A stretch of 24,781 nucleotides of DNA from assembly GCA_902493895.1 (NCBI GenBank), contig CABUQW010000030.1, forward strand, positions 1 to 24,781. Direction: 5' to 3'. This document shows, piece after piece, positions 12,219 to 20,777 of this stretch (its first letter is position 1; each line of letters starts with the position of its first letter). Below the pieces are notes generated by a model. It was not told where the DNA came from and made no database searches. It saw only the letters and a program-made list of their open reading frames with translations. Source of the stretch: an uncultured Collinsella sp. GTDB taxonomy: Bacteria > Actinomycetota > Coriobacteriia > Coriobacteriales > Coriobacteriaceae. The position numbers and the translations under genes are program-made.

Positions 12219-13226
12219 TTAGTCGGTGAGTCCGTAGAACTCTTGAGAAGGGACGCGATCGGTAAGAATCTCGAGTGCCCTATCCAAAGTAACACCGTTG
12301 TAGAGCGTTTGCTCCACGGCAAAGGTGAGCGGAATGTCTACGCCCAGTGAACGGGCGAGCTCGCTGACGCTGCGGGCCGCGACGGCGCCTTCGACCACCA
12401 TATGCGTGCGCGTCTGGTACTCGTCGAGCGACACGCCATGAGCGAACTCGTAGCCAAAGGTGCGGTTGCGCGAATGCTCCGAGGTGCAGGTGGCAATGAG
12501 GTCGCCCATGCCGGCAAGCCCCATGCAGGTCATAGCCTGCCCGCCGCGGGCATGCACCAGACGGCTGATCTCGGCCAGGCCGCGCGTCATGATAAGGGCG
12601 AGCGTATTGTCGCCCGCACCGGTGCCGGCGGAGATGCCACATACGATGGCGATGACGTTTTTCATGGCACCGCAGACCTCGACACCGGTCATGTCTTGCG
12701 ACAGATAGATGCGGAAGGCCGTGGACAGGAGCAGTTCCTTAAAGGTCTCCCCTATCTGCGGATCTTTGCTTGCGATGACGGCGGCAGAAAGTCCGCCGCG
12801 GCAGATTTCCTCAGCATGGTTGGGGCCCGAGAGCGCCGCCACGCGCGACTCGTTGCCGATCTCGCTGGCGATGACCTCGCTCATGAGCAGGCCGGACTCG
12901 GGCTCAATGCCCTTGGTGAGGCAGAGCGCCGGGGTGTCGGCGGCGATGAAGGGTGCTGCCTGATGGCATACACTGCGCAGGTGCGTAGATGGCACGGCAA
13001 AGATGATGGCCTCGGCACCGTCGAGCGCCTGCGCCAGGTCCGTCGTGGCGACGACGTTGCCGGGCAGCTTGTAGCCCACAAGGTAGCGGGGGTTGCGGTG
13101 CTCGCCGTTAATGCCGGAGGCCGTCTGCTCGCTGTGGGCCCACATGGTCACGCGCTCGGCCCGCGCGGCGGCAAGGCCCGCGACGGCGGTTCCCCAGGAG
13201 CCGGAGCCAATCAGCGCAACATTCAT
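12219..13226 (-). CDS. gpsA: Glycerol-3-phosphate dehydrogenase (NAD(P)+)
   Basis: 335 residues. It reduces dihydroxyacetone phosphate to sn-glycerol 3-phosphate, the backbone for phospholipids. The dinucleotide-binding GSGSWGTA is at 7-14, VPSTHLRSV at about 78-86, LTKGIE at 103-108, SGPNHAEE at 133-140, the catalytic lysine in GAMKNVIAI (K189) and the substrate-binding SRNRTFG later. The neighbour plsY uses the product directly. The start ATG 13224-13226 has a TAGGAG site that overlaps the plsY stop codon, so translation is coupled. Confidence 0.96.
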   Translation of the reverse strand: MNVALIGSGSWGTAVAGLAAARAERVTMWAHSEQTASGINGEHRNPRYLVGYKLPGNVVATTDLAQALDGAEAIIFAVPSTHLRSVCHQAAPFIAADTPALCLTKGIEPESGLLMSEVIASEIGNESRVAALSGPNHAEEICRGGLSAAVIASKDPQIGETFKELLLSTAFRIYLSQDMTGVEVCGAMKNVIAIVCGISAGTGAGDNTLALIMTRGLAEISRLVHARGGQAMTCMGLAGMGDLIATCTSEHSRNRTFGYEFAHGVSLDEYQTRTHMVVEGAVAARSVSELARSLGVDIPLTFAVEQTLYNGVTLDRALEILTDRVPSQEFYGLTD

Positions 13227-13235
13227 GACTCTCTC

Positions 13236-13919
13236 CTACTTATCGTCGGGCTCGGTGACGCGCTTGGTAAACGAGAGCTTGGACTCCTTACCGGTCATGA
13301 GCTTTTTGATGTTCGCGCGATGGGCCCACACTACGGTGATGCCGATCATCGCCATGCAAAACTTGAGGCCCAGGCTGCTGTACGGAAAGACCGCACAGGC
13401 AGCGATGGGAAGACCAATGGCGGCGGCAAGCGAGCCCACCGACACAAACTTGGTGATGGCGACGGCAACGATAAACATGCCCAGCAGCGACAGGCCAATG
13501 GGCCAGTACCAGGCAAGAATCACGCCCAGGCCCACGGCGATGCCCTTACCGCCGTGGAAGTTAAGGTAAGGCGAGAAGATGTGTCCCCACACGGCAGCCA
13601 GGCAAATGACGCCGATCATCCAGTCACCGGCGGCACCGGGAGCCATGATGCTCACGGGGAAGCCATAGCCCACGCTCGCGATGAGCGGACGCGCGATAAG
13701 GACGCAGATGGCGCCCTTAAGGCAGTCGAGCAGCAGCGTGAGCGCGGCCACCTTGGGGCCGGCCACGCGCAGCGCGTTGGTGGTGCCGATGTTGCCGGAG
13801 CCCGCCTTGCGAATGTCCGTGTGGTTGAACACGCGGCCCAGGATCAGGCCAAACGGAATCGCTCCGATAAAGAACGAGACCACGGCGCAGATGGCGGTCA
13901 GCAGGATCGGATTAAGCAT
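13236..13919 (-). CDS. plsY: Glycerol-3-phosphate acyltransferase PlsY
   Basis: 227 residues from ATG 13917-13919 (AAGGAG upstream). A longer reading to 14042 runs into der and is not used. It moves an acyl group from acyl phosphate to glycerol 3-phosphate, the first step in making phosphatidic acid, in the membrane. The three family motifs are visible: GAIPFGLILGR with GSGNIGTTNALR (about 15-50), a HIFSPYLNFHGGKGIAVG segment in the middle and a WAHRANIKKL segment near the end. Several hydrophobic helices lie between. The start overlaps the end of der by 8 nt, and gpsA, which supplies its substrate, follows. Confidence 0.95.
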   Translation of the reverse strand: MLNPILLTAICAVVSFFIGAIPFGLILGRVFNHTDIRKAGSGNIGTTNALRVAGPKVAALTLLLDCLKGAICVLIARPLIASVGYGFPVSIMAPGAAGDWMIGVICLAAVWGHIFSPYLNFHGGKGIAVGLGVILAWYWPIGLSLLGMFIVAVAITKFVSVGSLAAAIGLPIAACAVFPYSSLGLKFCMAMIGITVVWAHRANIKKLMTGKESKLSFTKRVTEPDDK

Positions 13920-15246
13920 CCTTTTGCTCCTTCTTCCTAAAGAAGAGTCGAATGGGCGTACCGGAAAAATCGAAGGTCGAGCGCATGCGGTTCTCCACGT
14001 AGCGCTGGTAGGTGTCGTTGACCAGGTCGCTGTGGTTGACAAAGAACGTAAACGTCGGCGGGTTGACGCCCGTCTGGGTCACGTAGTGCATGCGCAGGCG
14101 GCGCTTGCCGTCCACCACGGTGTGGCCAAACTCGCGCAGGTCGGTGAGGAACGTGTTGAGGCGCGAGGTGGAGATCTTTTGCGAGCGCGTCTTTTCGGCC
14201 GCGTCGACCATCGCCCAGATCTTCTCGACGCTGCGGCCGGTCAGGGCCGAGATGCGCAAGTACTGAGCCCAGGGAGCCATGACGCCCAGACGGCGGTCGA
14301 TGGTCTCCATGCAGGCCTCGCGCTTGCGGTCGTCGTCGAGCAGATCCCACTTGTTGAGCAGCACCACGATGGCGCAGCCGCGCTCGATGGCCAAGCCCAT
14401 GACCTTCTGGTCCTGCTCGGTGACGCCTACGGAGGCGTCGACGACGAGCAGCGCCACGTCGGCGCGGTCGATGGCACGCAGGCCGCGGACCATGGAGTAG
14501 TACTCGATGTTCTCGTACACGGTGCTCTTCTTGCGAATGCCCGCGGTGTCGACCATGCGGTAGTGCTTGCCGTTGCGCTCGACGACGGTGTCGATGGCAT
14601 CGCGCGTGGTGCCGGCAATGTTCGACACGATGGAGCGGTCGGCTCCCAGGATGCGGTTGAACAGCGACGACTTGCCGGCGTTGGGGCGGCCGATGATAGC
14701 GACGTTCAGCGCGTCGGGGAATTCATCGGCGACCTCGTCCTCTTCCTCGGGGAGCAGGGCCACGATATCGTCGAGCAGGTCGCCCGTGCCATGTCCGTGC
14801 AGGGCCGACAGCGGCGTGGGCTCACCGATGCCAAGTGAATAGAACTCCCAGATGTTGTCATTCTCGCGATCGGGGTTGTCGAGCTTGTTCACCAGCAGAA
14901 AGACCGGCTTGTCGGAGCGCTTGAGCATGCGAGCGACCGACTCATCCTCCTCGGTGACTCCGGTGCGGCCGTCGACCACAAACAGGATGACGGCAGCTTC
15001 CTCGGCGGCGGCGAGCGCCTGGTCGCGGATGGACGTGGCAAACACGTCATCGCTCTTGAGCGGCTCAATGCCGCCCGTGTCGACGATGGTGAACTCGCGG
15101 CCGTTCCAATCGGCCGTGTGGTACGAGCGGTCGCGCGTGACGCCGCGAGACTCGTGGACGATGGCGTCCGAGGTCTGGGCCAGGCGGTTAACGAGCGTGG
15201 ACTTGCCCACGTTGGGGCGTCCGACGACGGCGACGATAGGTTTCAT
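13912..15246 (-). CDS. der: Ribosome assembly GTPase Der (EngA)
   Basis: 444 residues from ATG 15244-15246 (AAAGGAGAG upstream); the longer frame to 15417 lies inside the preceding gene. Two GTPase domains stand in tandem. Domain 1 has GRPNVGKS (9-16), DTGG and NKLD. Domain 2 has GRPNAGKSS, DTAGIRKK and NKWDL. A KH-like C-terminal domain follows (RRLRMHYVTQTG, FVNHSDLV, GTPIRLFFRKK). Der acts in late assembly of the 50S subunit and is usually essential. An acidic loop (LLPEEEDEVADEF) separates the two G domains. Confidence 0.97.
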   Translation of the reverse strand: MKPIVAVVGRPNVGKSTLVNRLAQTSDAIVHESRGVTRDRSYHTADWNGREFTIVDTGGIEPLKSDDVFATSIRDQALAAAEEAAVILFVVDGRTGVTEEDESVARMLKRSDKPVFLLVNKLDNPDRENDNIWEFYSLGIGEPTPLSALHGHGTGDLLDDIVALLPEEEDEVADEFPDALNVAIIGRPNAGKSSLFNRILGADRSIVSNIAGTTRDAIDTVVERNGKHYRMVDTAGIRKKSTVYENIEYYSMVRGLRAIDRADVALLVVDASVGVTEQDQKVMGLAIERGCAIVVLLNKWDLLDDDRKREACMETIDRRLGVMAPWAQYLRISALTGRSVEKIWAMVDAAEKTRSQKISTSRLNTFLTDLREFGHTVVDGKRRLRMHYVTQTGVNPPTFTFFVNHSDLVNDTYQRYVENRMRSTFDFSGTPIRLFFRKKEQKDA

Positions 15247-15256
15247 CTGCTCTCCT

Positions 15257-16699
15257 TTAATGGGTAGGGTCAGCGGAATTAGTAGAGTCGGCAGGCACAA
15301 TGCCAAGGATGTGCTCCAGGGTATCGAGCAGCTCATGCGGCATGGTCGACACCACATGAACCTCGGCGCCGCGACCGGTAAGGCTTGCGAGTAAATCGTC
15401 ACGATGATACTCGTCAAGCGTCATGCCGTCAGCGTTGAACATGAGCTTAGGCACAAAGAGCATAACCCCCGACAGATCTTGGGGCAGCTGCTCCAGAATG
15501 TCACACGCGACGATGAGGCCGGTCACGTCCACGTTGCCGCCAAAGTAGCGGTTCTTGATGGCTGTGACGGTGCCGCCGAGACCATGCGGCGACTCCACAA
15601 AGCGCGCCACGGTGTCGCGCGCGCTGGCGCCGGAGAGGCACAGAAGGCGCTGGTTACGCTCGGCGATGGCCTCGCGGACGCGGGCCAGACGCTCGGCGTC
15701 GGCGGCAAGCACGTCGTCGGTCTCGTCCAGATACGAGCGGATCATGCCAATGCCGTCGTAGTACTGCGGGTAACCGTCGTAAAAGTCTGCCTCGGGAGGA
15801 TCGATGCCGGCGTCCAGATAGAACTCGTCGCTCATCTGGAAGGTGTGGCGGCCAAAGCGCTCATAGGCGCGGTCCTGGAAGGGCCTGATCATGGCGATGG
15901 TCTCGCGCGCTAGCTCGGGTTTGTCGCTGTAGGACCAGCTAAAACGGTTCTGATGCTTGGTAAAACCGAGCGGCACAATGCCCAGGCTGGTGATTTGCTC
16001 GTGCTCCTCGCAAAAGCGCAGGGTCTTTTCCAGCTCCTCGCCGTCGTTCATGCCGGGGCACAACACGATCTGCGCATGAATCTCTATGCCGGCGGCCATG
16101 ATGGCCTCGAGCACATCCATGCCGCGCTGGGCGTTGCGGCCCATCATGCGGCGGCGGACGTCGGGGCTTACGGCGTGGACCGACACGTTCATGGGGCTCA
16201 TGTTGCGTTGGATGACGTTTTGCACGTCCTCGTCGGTGAGGTTCGTGAGCGTGACAAAGTTGCCCTGCAAAAAGCTTAGGCGATAGTCGTCATCGCGAAT
16301 ATAGAGCGTGGAGCGGCCGCCCTTGGGGAGCATCGTCATAAAGCAGAACACGCAGGCGTTCACACAGGTGCGCATGCCATCGAAGATAGGGCCATCGAAC
16401 TCAAGGCCCCAGTCCTCTCCTGGGAAGCGGTCAAGCTCCACGGGGGTGACGGTGTCGTCGCGCGGGTCGAAAACCTCCAGCTCGACGGTGTCGTCGTCGG
16501 CTTCCCAAAGCCATACGATCATGTCGGTGAGCTGCTCGCCGTTGACCGTGAGCACGCGCATGCCCGGCTCGATACCCACATCCCATGCGGGCGATTCGGG
16601 ACGCACGTTCTTAACGAGCGCGCCCTCACCCGGCTCGGGGTCGCGGCTGCGCCCGTAATCGGCCACCTCGGCGGCGTATGCGGGTACGGTCTGGTCCAT
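15257..16699 (-). CDS. DUF512 family PDZ/radical-SAM-like protein
   Basis: 480 residues from ATG 16697-16699, two bases after the ispH stop; an upstream extension lies inside ispH. Order: an N-terminal PDZ-like part (about 27-95, ALVKNVRPESPAWDVGIEPG), then a Cys cluster CVNACVFC (C112, C116, C119), the CX3CX2C spacing of radical SAM 4Fe-4S enzymes, a TIM-barrel-like body (VTLTNLTDED, SVHAVSPDVRRRMMGR, IVLCPGMNDG) and the C-terminal DUF512 part (YPQYYDGIGMIR, GGNVDVTGLI). The substrate is unknown. Proteins of this kind are often found beside der, as here (10 nt apart), which hints at a ribosome- or GTPase-linked role. That last point is inference. Confidence 0.9.
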   Translation of the reverse strand: MDQTVPAYAAEVADYGRSRDPEPGEGALVKNVRPESPAWDVGIEPGMRVLTVNGEQLTDMIVWLWEADDDTVELEVFDPRDDTVTPVELDRFPGEDWGLEFDGPIFDGMRTCVNACVFCFMTMLPKGGRSTLYIRDDDYRLSFLQGNFVTLTNLTDEDVQNVIQRNMSPMNVSVHAVSPDVRRRMMGRNAQRGMDVLEAIMAAGIEIHAQIVLCPGMNDGEELEKTLRFCEEHEQITSLGIVPLGFTKHQNRFSWSYSDKPELARETIAMIRPFQDRAYERFGRHTFQMSDEFYLDAGIDPPEADFYDGYPQYYDGIGMIRSYLDETDDVLAADAERLARVREAIAERNQRLLCLSGASARDTVARFVESPHGLGGTVTAIKNRYFGGNVDVTGLIVACDILEQLPQDLSGVMLFVPKLMFNADGMTLDEYHRDDLLASLTGRGAEVHVVSTMPHELLDTLEHILGIVPADSTNSADPTH

Positions 16700-16701
16700 G
16701 A

Positions 16702-17598
16702 TTAGTGGCAAAGCTCCTTGATGCGCTCGACGGCGCGTTCGATGTGTTCTTGCGGGGTGGAGGCTCCGGCGGTGATGCCGATGTGGCGTGCGTTGACAAA
16801 CCATGCGGCCTCGATCTCGGACGCCTCCTCGATGTGATGCGTGTGCTCGCAGGCATCGGCGCAGATCTGTGCCAAGCGGCGGGTGTTGCCCGAGTTCTTT
16901 CCGCCCACGACGACCATGCAATCACAGCGGTTGGCAAGGGTTGCCGCAGCCTGCTGGCGCTCGCTCGTGGCGGCGCAGATCGTGTTGATCACACGCAGCT
17001 CCTGCACGCGCGGGGTGATAGAGGCCACAACCTCGGCCAGGTTCTGCGCGGTCTGGGTGGTCTGCACAACCAGACCCACCTTGCCCTTGAGTGGCAGCGC
17101 GTCCGCATCGGCAGCGCAACTCACGACTTGAGCGTCTTCACCTGCGTGGCCCAGAATGCCCTCGACCTCGGGGTGGCCCGGCTCGCCCACGACGATTACG
17201 CGGTAGCCCTCGCGCACCAGGCGCTCGGCCGCCACATGGACCTTCTTCACGTAGGGACAGGTGGCGTCGACCACGGTAAGGCCGCGCTCGCGTGCGGTAT
17301 CGATTACCTGCGGCACCACGCCGTGAGCGCGAATGATCACGGTGCCCGATGCGGCATCGTCCAAGGTGTCGGCCAGACCAACGCCTGCCTCGGCGAGCTC
17401 GCGCACTACGATGGGGTTATGGATGAGCGGACCCAGCGTGTGGACCTGAGTGCTCTCCCCTGCCTGCGGCGCGGCGGCCAGCGCCATGTCGAGCGCGCGC
17501 TGTACGCCGTAGCAGGTGCCCGCGTGGGCAGCGATCTCGATGGTGGGGACGACCTCCTCAGCGGCGGCCGCAGCGGTGTTCATGACGTTCTCACCCAT
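16702..17598 (-). CDS. ispH: 4-hydroxy-3-methylbut-2-enyl diphosphate reductase
   Basis: 298 residues if ATG 17596-17598 is used, 2 nt after plsC. A second in-frame ATG (17581-17583) has a good GGTGAG site and is also possible. IspH makes IPP and DMAPP in the last step of the MEP pathway, with a 4Fe-4S cluster. The three cluster cysteines are present in GTCYGV (C29), DATCPYV (C114) and NTICAATSER (C208), with substrate histidines in LIHNP (H60), RAHGV (H92) and GHPEVEG (H142, with E144). The end has ITAGASTP. The length is typical of the short bacterial form. Confidence 0.96.
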   Translation of the reverse strand: MGENVMNTAAAAAEEVVPTIEIAAHAGTCYGVQRALDMALAAAPQAGESTQVHTLGPLIHNPIVVRELAEAGVGLADTLDDAASGTVIIRAHGVVPQVIDTARERGLTVVDATCPYVKKVHVAAERLVREGYRVIVVGEPGHPEVEGILGHAGEDAQVVSCAADADALPLKGKVGLVVQTTQTAQNLAEVVASITPRVQELRVINTICAATSERQQAAATLANRCDCMVVVGGKNSGNTRRLAQICADACEHTHHIEEASEIEAAWFVNARHIGITAGASTPQEHIERAVERIKELCH

Positions 17599-17600
17599 GG

Positions 17601-18329
17601 CTAGAACCTGCCCGGGTGCTCGGCGCACAGGTCGTCGCGCATGGCGTATACGCGGCTCATGGCCTCGGACTCAAACCATGCCAGGCGTTCCTTGCGCTTG
17701 AGCTCGGCCGGAGCATCGGATAGCGAGACGGCCTTGCCGGCACGGATCCAGCACTTCTTGGGGCGCATGAGCTTTTTGCCCTTAGGCGTAATGTCGGACC
17801 AGCCACAAATGGCGAGTGGGTTGACGGGCGCCTTGCCCATCTGGGCGATGAGTGCAAAGCCGCCGTGGACCTCGGGCTTGATCTCGCGCGAGCGGATGCG
17901 CGTGCCCTCGGGGAAGATCAGGACGTCCTCGCCGCGCTGCAGCGCATGCTGGGCGGCGCGCAGGCACTTCATATCGGCAGTACCGCGCTCCACGGGGATG
18001 CCGCCTACGCGGCTAAAGGCCCAGCGCACAATCTTGCTCTTGGCAAACTCGGACTTAAAGATGGGGCGGATGCGGCGACCGCCAAAGAACAGCGCCGTCT
18101 CCACGGCCAAGAGTTCGGCCATCGAGGTATGGTTGCAGATGACTACGCTGCCGCGGCCTTCCTGGCGCTCAAACAGCAGGTTGGCGTCTTCGACCTTCCA
18201 GCGCCACATGAGCTTGGAGAAGACCCACAGGATGCCCATGACTACGGCGACAGTGCCGCGGATGAGCGCCGGGAACTCGGCGTAGGGGGCGCTGTAGTAA
18301 TCCTCGGGCGTCTGTTTAAACAGGCGCAT
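17601..18329 (-). CDS. plsC: 1-acyl-sn-glycerol-3-phosphate acyltransferase-like protein
   Basis: 242 residues; AAAGGAGG lies 6 nt before ATG 18327-18329. It would make phosphatidic acid from lysophosphatidic acid at the membrane. A hydrophobic segment (about 22-41) precedes the catalytic block. Motif I reads CNHTSMAE (N66, H67, E72), so the usual HX4D is HX4E here. The other motifs are ordinary: the FKSEF part, GGIPVERG (109-116) and FPEGTRIRS (139-147), then a late NPLAICGW. The neighbours gpsA and plsY make its substrate. The Glu change is conservative but at a catalytic position, so activity should not be taken for granted. Confidence 0.88.
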   Translation of the reverse strand: MRLFKQTPEDYYSAPYAEFPALIRGTVAVVMGILWVFSKLMWRWKVEDANLLFERQEGRGSVVICNHTSMAELLAVETALFFGGRRIRPIFKSEFAKSKIVRWAFSRVGGIPVERGTADMKCLRAAQHALQRGEDVLIFPEGTRIRSREIKPEVHGGFALIAQMGKAPVNPLAICGWSDITPKGKKLMRPKKCWIRAGKAVSLSDAPAELKRKERLAWFESEAMSRVYAMRDDLCAEHPGRF

Positions 18330-18332
18330 GGG

Positions 18333-19019
18333 CTACCTCCTTTGGTTGATGAGATCCTCGATAATCGAGACGACCTCGTCGATGGTGTGTGCGGTGGAGT
18401 CGACGTGCACCGCGTCCTCGGCGGGCACGAGCGGTGCGACCTCGCGGCTGCTGTCGAGCTTATCGCGCTGCTTGAGGGCGTCGAGGGTCTCGTCGACCTC
18501 GGCCTCGAGCTGCTCTGCGCTGAGCGGTTGGGCGTCGTTTTGGTGGCGCTGCAGCACGCGGCGGCGGGCGCGCTCACGCGGGTCGGCGGTCAGGAACACC
18601 TTGACCTGCGCGTTGGGAAATACGACGGTGCCGATGTCGCGACCCTCGGCCACGATATCGCGGTCCTCGGCGGCGCGGCGCTGGTGAATGAGCATGGCGG
18701 CGCGCACGCCCGGGTAGGCCGAGACCTTGGACACGTTGGCGTCGACCTGCGGGGTACGAATGGCGGCCGAAGCGTCCTGGCCGTCAATGGTCAGGCGCGT
18801 ATCCTCGCCGGTGCCGTTGGTAAAGCGAATCTCGATCTGCTCAGCGAGGGCGTCGATGGCCGCCTCGTCGTCCAGATCGATGCCGCGGTCGAGCGCGGCG
18901 AAGGTGACGGCGCGATACATGGCGCCCGTGTCGAGCTTGTTAAAGCCCAGCTGGCGGGCGATCTCCTTGGCGATGGTGGACTTGCCGGAACCGGCGGGGC
19001 CGTCGATGGCGACGATCAT
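18333..19019 (-). CDS. cmk: Cytidylate kinase
   Basis: 228 residues. It phosphorylates CMP and dCMP with ATP. The P-loop GPAGSGKST is at 7-15, the CMP-binding LDTGAMYRAV at about 29-38, AEGRDIGTVVFP in the middle and the lid with RARRRVLQRHQND. The length is normal for bacterial Cmk. ATG 19017-19019 follows AAAGGAAG. The gap to the upstream rluB is 66 nt, without a terminator. It precedes plsC by 3 nt. Confidence 0.97.
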   Translation of the reverse strand: MIVAIDGPAGSGKSTIAKEIARQLGFNKLDTGAMYRAVTFAALDRGIDLDDEAAIDALAEQIEIRFTNGTGEDTRLTIDGQDASAAIRTPQVDANVSKVSAYPGVRAAMLIHQRRAAEDRDIVAEGRDIGTVVFPNAQVKVFLTADPRERARRRVLQRHQNDAQPLSAEQLEAEVDETLDALKQRDKLDSSREVAPLVPAEDAVHVDSTAHTIDEVVSIIEDLINQRR

Positions 19020-19085
19020 GCAATGCTTCCTTTCGATGGTTGACGTGCTGGTATGGTTCGCGGGCGCTGGGGCGCGGCGGGTTGC

Positions 19086-20051
19086 CTAGCCCGTGTAGCG
19101 CTCGCGGTAGGTGTTGCGCTTGGGTGCGGAGCCGTGGCTGCCGTGGTGACGCATGCGGCTGGCGGGCGCGTCTTGGGGCTTACCGCCGTTGCGCTTGGCG
19201 CTCGCCTGCTTGGGCGGGATGCCGCCGCTTTTAAGGATCTGTACCTCGCGGTCGGTGAGCTCGCGCCACGAGCCCTTGGCCACGTCCTTGAGCTCCAGGC
19301 CGGCAAAGTTGCAGCGATGCAGGCGGATTACCGGATGGTGAATCTTGCTCAGCATGCGCTTGACCTGGTTCTTGCGGCCCTCGCGGATGATGACCTCCAC
19401 GGCGGTGGTGCCGGGCTTTACGCCTTGTGGTGCCACGGCCTCTGCCTCGCGCGCGTTGATGACGCGGCAGATTGCCGGCTGGCACAGGCCGTCGTCGAGC
19501 TCGATGCCACGGCGGAGCGGGTCTAGATCGCGGTCGGACAGCTGGCCGTCAACGAGTGCCTGGTAGGTCTTATAGACATGCTTGCTGGGGTGCAGCAGGT
19601 CCTGCGACAGGTCGCCGTCGGTGGTAAAGAGCAAAAGGCCTGTGGTGTCGCGGTCCAGGCGGCCCACCGGGAAAAGTCCCGGAAAGCGGTCGCGGGGGAC
19701 CAGGTTGGCCACGCAAGGGCGCTCCTGCGGGTCGCTCATGGTGGTGAGGTAGCCGGTCGGCTTGTAGAGCATCAGGTATACGGCGCCCTGGTTGAGCTTG
19801 ACGGGCATGCCGTCGACCTCGATGTGATCGCGGTCGACGTCGACTTTGGTGCCCAGCTCGGTCGCGACCTCGCCGTTAACGGTCACGCGGCCGGCGGTCA
19901 TCAGGTCCTCTGAGCCGCGGCGGCTCGCCACGCCCGCTCGTGCCAAAAAGCGCTGCAGGCGCATGGTGTGCGGATAGACGGGCTGGGCGTCGGCTGCGGG
20001 TACTGCGTTGCCCATGGCGCGCGTCTCCCCCACTTCGTTAGTCCTCGTCAT
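19086..20051 (-). CDS. rluB: 23S rRNA pseudouridine synthase, RluB/RsuA family
   Basis: 321 residues from ATG 20049-20051, preceded by a perfect GGAGG with 6 nt spacing inside the 3' end of scpB (14 nt overlap). A later in-frame ATG (MGNAVP, near 20015) is possible. An S4 RNA-binding domain (about 30-80, RLQRFLARAGVASRRGSEDL) precedes the catalytic domain with GRLDRDTTGLLLFT (nucleophile D133) and REGRKNQVKRML. The C-terminal tail is basic and Gly/Ser-rich. It makes pseudouridine in 23S rRNA (RluB) or less likely 16S rRNA (RsuA). The place directly after scpAB is a conserved arrangement in many Gram-positive bacteria. Confidence 0.92.
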   Translation of the reverse strand: MTRTNEVGETRAMGNAVPAADAQPVYPHTMRLQRFLARAGVASRRGSEDLMTAGRVTVNGEVATELGTKVDVDRDHIEVDGMPVKLNQGAVYLMLYKPTGYLTTMSDPQERPCVANLVPRDRFPGLFPVGRLDRDTTGLLLFTTDGDLSQDLLHPSKHVYKTYQALVDGQLSDRDLDPLRRGIELDDGLCQPAICRVINAREAEAVAPQGVKPGTTAVEVIIREGRKNQVKRMLSKIHHPVIRLHRCNFAGLELKDVAKGSWRELTDREVQILKSGGIPPKQASAKRNGGKPQDAPASRMRHHGSHGSAPKRNTYRERYTG

Positions 20052-20766
20052 GCAAATCCTCCGAGGTCTCGTCGACGTCCAGGGTTTCCAAGCCCTCGAC
20101 TGCATCAACATCTTCAACATCGGTATCGAGCAGTTCGCGCTCTTCGTCCAGGTCCTCGGCCTGCTCCTCGAGCGTGGACTGAATACTGCGGCCGCTCAGG
20201 CGCTCGCGGATAAACTGACGCGACTGCTCATCGGGGGCAAACTGCTCCAGGTCGGGCAGGTCGCGGGTGGAGCGCAGGCCGAACTTTTCCAAGAAAGCGT
20301 TGGTCGTGCCGTAGATGATGGCCTGACCGCGCTGGGGGTCACGACCGAGCTCGCGCACCAGGCCCTTGTCCACGAGCGACGCGATGACGCCGTCAGAATT
20401 GACGCCGCGGATGCCCTTGACCACCTCGCGCGTCACGGGCTGGTGGTATGCGATGACGGCCAGTGTTTCGAGCGCCGCCTGCGACAGCTTTTGCGTGTCC
20501 CAGCTCAGCACATAGGCCTCGACCACGTCGTGGTAGGCGGGATGCGTAAACAGGCGCCAGCCGCCGGCGACCTCGCGCAGCTGAAAGCCACGGTTGGCCT
20601 CCTCGTACTCAACCTTGAGCTCGGCGAGCAGCGATGCGCACTCGCCGGGGGCGATATCCAGTGCGCCGGCGAGCGCGGGCGCACTCACCGGGTCGCTCGA
20701 CACCAGCAGCAGCGCCTCGAGGGCGCCTTTGAGGCTGTTTGCCTCCAGCGTGGAAAGGGTTGACAT
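20038..20766 (-). CDS. scpB: Segregation and condensation protein B
   Basis: 242 residues. ScpB is the winged-helix kleisin partner that joins SMC and ScpA in the bacterial condensin complex. The N-terminal winged helix (SLKGALEALLLVSSDPVSA, about 11-29) and the second one with LSQAALETLAVIAYHQPVTR (about 93-112), GVNSDGVIASLVDKGLV and YGTTNAFLEKFGL are clear. The last 55 or so residues are an Asp/Glu-rich tail (EEQAEDLDEERELLDTDVED), longer than in the basic family. ATG 20764-20766 has an AGGAG site that overlaps the scpA stop, so the pair is coupled. Confidence 0.96.
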   Translation of the reverse strand: MSTLSTLEANSLKGALEALLLVSSDPVSAPALAGALDIAPGECASLLAELKVEYEEANRGFQLREVAGGWRLFTHPAYHDVVEAYVLSWDTQKLSQAALETLAVIAYHQPVTREVVKGIRGVNSDGVIASLVDKGLVRELGRDPQRGQAIIYGTTNAFLEKFGLRSTRDLPDLEQFAPDEQSRQFIRERLSGRSIQSTLEEQAEDLDEERELLDTDVEDVDAVEGLETLDVDETSEDLHDED

Positions 20767-20777
20767 GGTTGCGGCTC

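Noticed and set aside
12402..13940. A 512-codon open frame on the plus strand opposite gpsA and plsY, and similar ones at 10476-11801 and 22729-24324
   Set aside because: These are opposite well-conserved genes, are low in normal protein composition (many Gly, Arg, His, Val) and lack ribosome-binding sites. They result from high GC at third codon positions.
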